Assembly: GCA_041652335.1 (NCBI GenBank)
Contig: JBAZHL010000035.1
Coordinates: 1 to 6,003, forward strand
From: 2-01-FULL-49-10 sp041652335
GTDB lineage: Bacteria > Patescibacteriota > Kazan-3B-28 > UBA10110
Direction of reading: 5' to 3'
DNA length: 6,003 nt
The translations under genes and the position numbers were made by a program. The notes beneath the pieces were generated by a model. That model saw only the letters and a list, made by a program, of their open reading frames with translations, had not been told where the DNA came from and searched no databases. Shown here one piece after another: positions 5,852-6,003 of the stretch (its first letter is position 1; each line of letters opens with the position of its first letter).

Positions 5852-5857
5852 TATAAT
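5852..5857 (+). promoter_or_regulatory. -10 box of the tRNA-Gln promoter
   Basis: A perfect TATAAT lies 22 bases before the first base of the tRNA, giving a start near 5864 and a precursor leader of about 15 bases. No convincing -35 box is seen 16-18 bases upstream. The leftward sdpR promoter lies back to back with it. Confidence 0.5.
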
Positions 5858-5879
5858 CAATACGTCTGCCAGTAATCAT

Positions 5880-5953
5880 TCCCGGGTCGTCTAAGGGCAG
5901 GACACAAGGTTTTGGTCCTTGGAATCGGGGTTCGAATCCCTGCCCGGGAGCCA
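5880..5953 (+). tRNA. tRNA-Gln, anticodon UUG
   Basis: Folds as a complete cloverleaf. The acceptor stem is TCCCGGG (5880-5886) with CCCGGGA (5943-5949), then discriminator G and an encoded CCA (5951-5953). The D stem is GTC/GAC with loop TAAGGGCAG. The anticodon stem CAAGG/CCTTG holds loop TTTTGGT, with anticodon TTG at 5912-5914. The T stem CGGGG/CCCTG holds loop TTCGAAT. The U1-A72 pair is typical of glutamine tRNAs. It reads CAA and, by wobble, CAG. Confidence 0.97.
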
Positions 5954-5995
5954 AAGATCTGACATTCATTTTGTATGGATGACAGATCTTTTGTT
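5954..5995 (+). terminator. Intrinsic terminator directly after tRNA-Gln
   Basis: A 16-position stem begins at the base after CCA: AAGATCTG (5954-5961) pairs with CAGATCTT (5983-5990), followed by an A-A mismatch (5962/5982) and CATTCAT/ATGGATG (5963-5969/5975-5981) with one G-U pair and loop TTTGT. The 3' arm runs into TTTTGTT (5989-5995). This fits a rho-independent terminator. Confidence 0.8.
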
Positions 5996-6003
5996 GCAGG
6001 GAT

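Noticed and set aside
5880..6003. tRNA-Gln as an integration site of a mobile element
   Set aside because: No integrase and no second copy of the tRNA 3' end appears in the window.

Overview
The window looks like chromosomal DNA of a Candidate Phyla Radiation (Patescibacteria) bacterium using the standard bacterial code. This is an inference from gene content: proteins resembling DUF5671, DUF5652 and a small four-cysteine secreted protein of a kind I associate with these genomes, packed around housekeeping genes. TGA is used as a stop (recR) and no gene has an internal stop. No phage, transposase, CRISPR or plasmid gene is visible.

Layout. Rightward: recR (109-708) overlaps an EamA/DMT transporter (705-1610) by an ATGA junction. 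A composite palindromic repeat (1641-1725) fills the gap before cysS (1737-3107). A small membrane-anchored four-cysteine protein (3109-3516) follows cysS after one base. Then comes a five-helix DUF5671-type membrane protein (GTG start 3588, end 4532) with its own TATAAT box and a weak terminator near 4566-4601. Leftward: an SdpR-type repressor (5764-5501), an SdpI-type membrane protein (5492-4833) and a DUF5652-type small membrane protein (4797-4600) form one likely operon that converges on the DUF5671 gene. At the right edge a rightward tRNA-Gln(UUG) (5880-5953) has its own TATAAT box and a strong hairpin terminator.

How the parts fit. RecR (recombinational repair), CysS (cysteinyl-tRNA synthesis) and tRNA-Gln are core functions. 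The accessory part is the sdpRI-like pair. In Bacillus subtilis SdpR is an autorepressor, and SdpI is both immunity protein and receptor for the SdpC toxin, holding SdpR at the membrane when toxin is present. Here the pair keeps the same gene order and tight spacing, and a 36-bp perfect-armed palindrome lies across the -10 box and transcript start of sdpR, which fits autorepression. No toxin gene is in the window, so the pair may be an orphan immunity/sensor module.

Other points of interest are a 7-bp x 4 tandem repeat inside cysS that is not a multiple of three, a dRS3-like hairpin in the repeat just before cysS, an apparently leaderless GTG start for the DUF5671 gene, and a pseudopilin-like C-terminal segment on that protein. 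Positions 1-108 hold no gene I can support.
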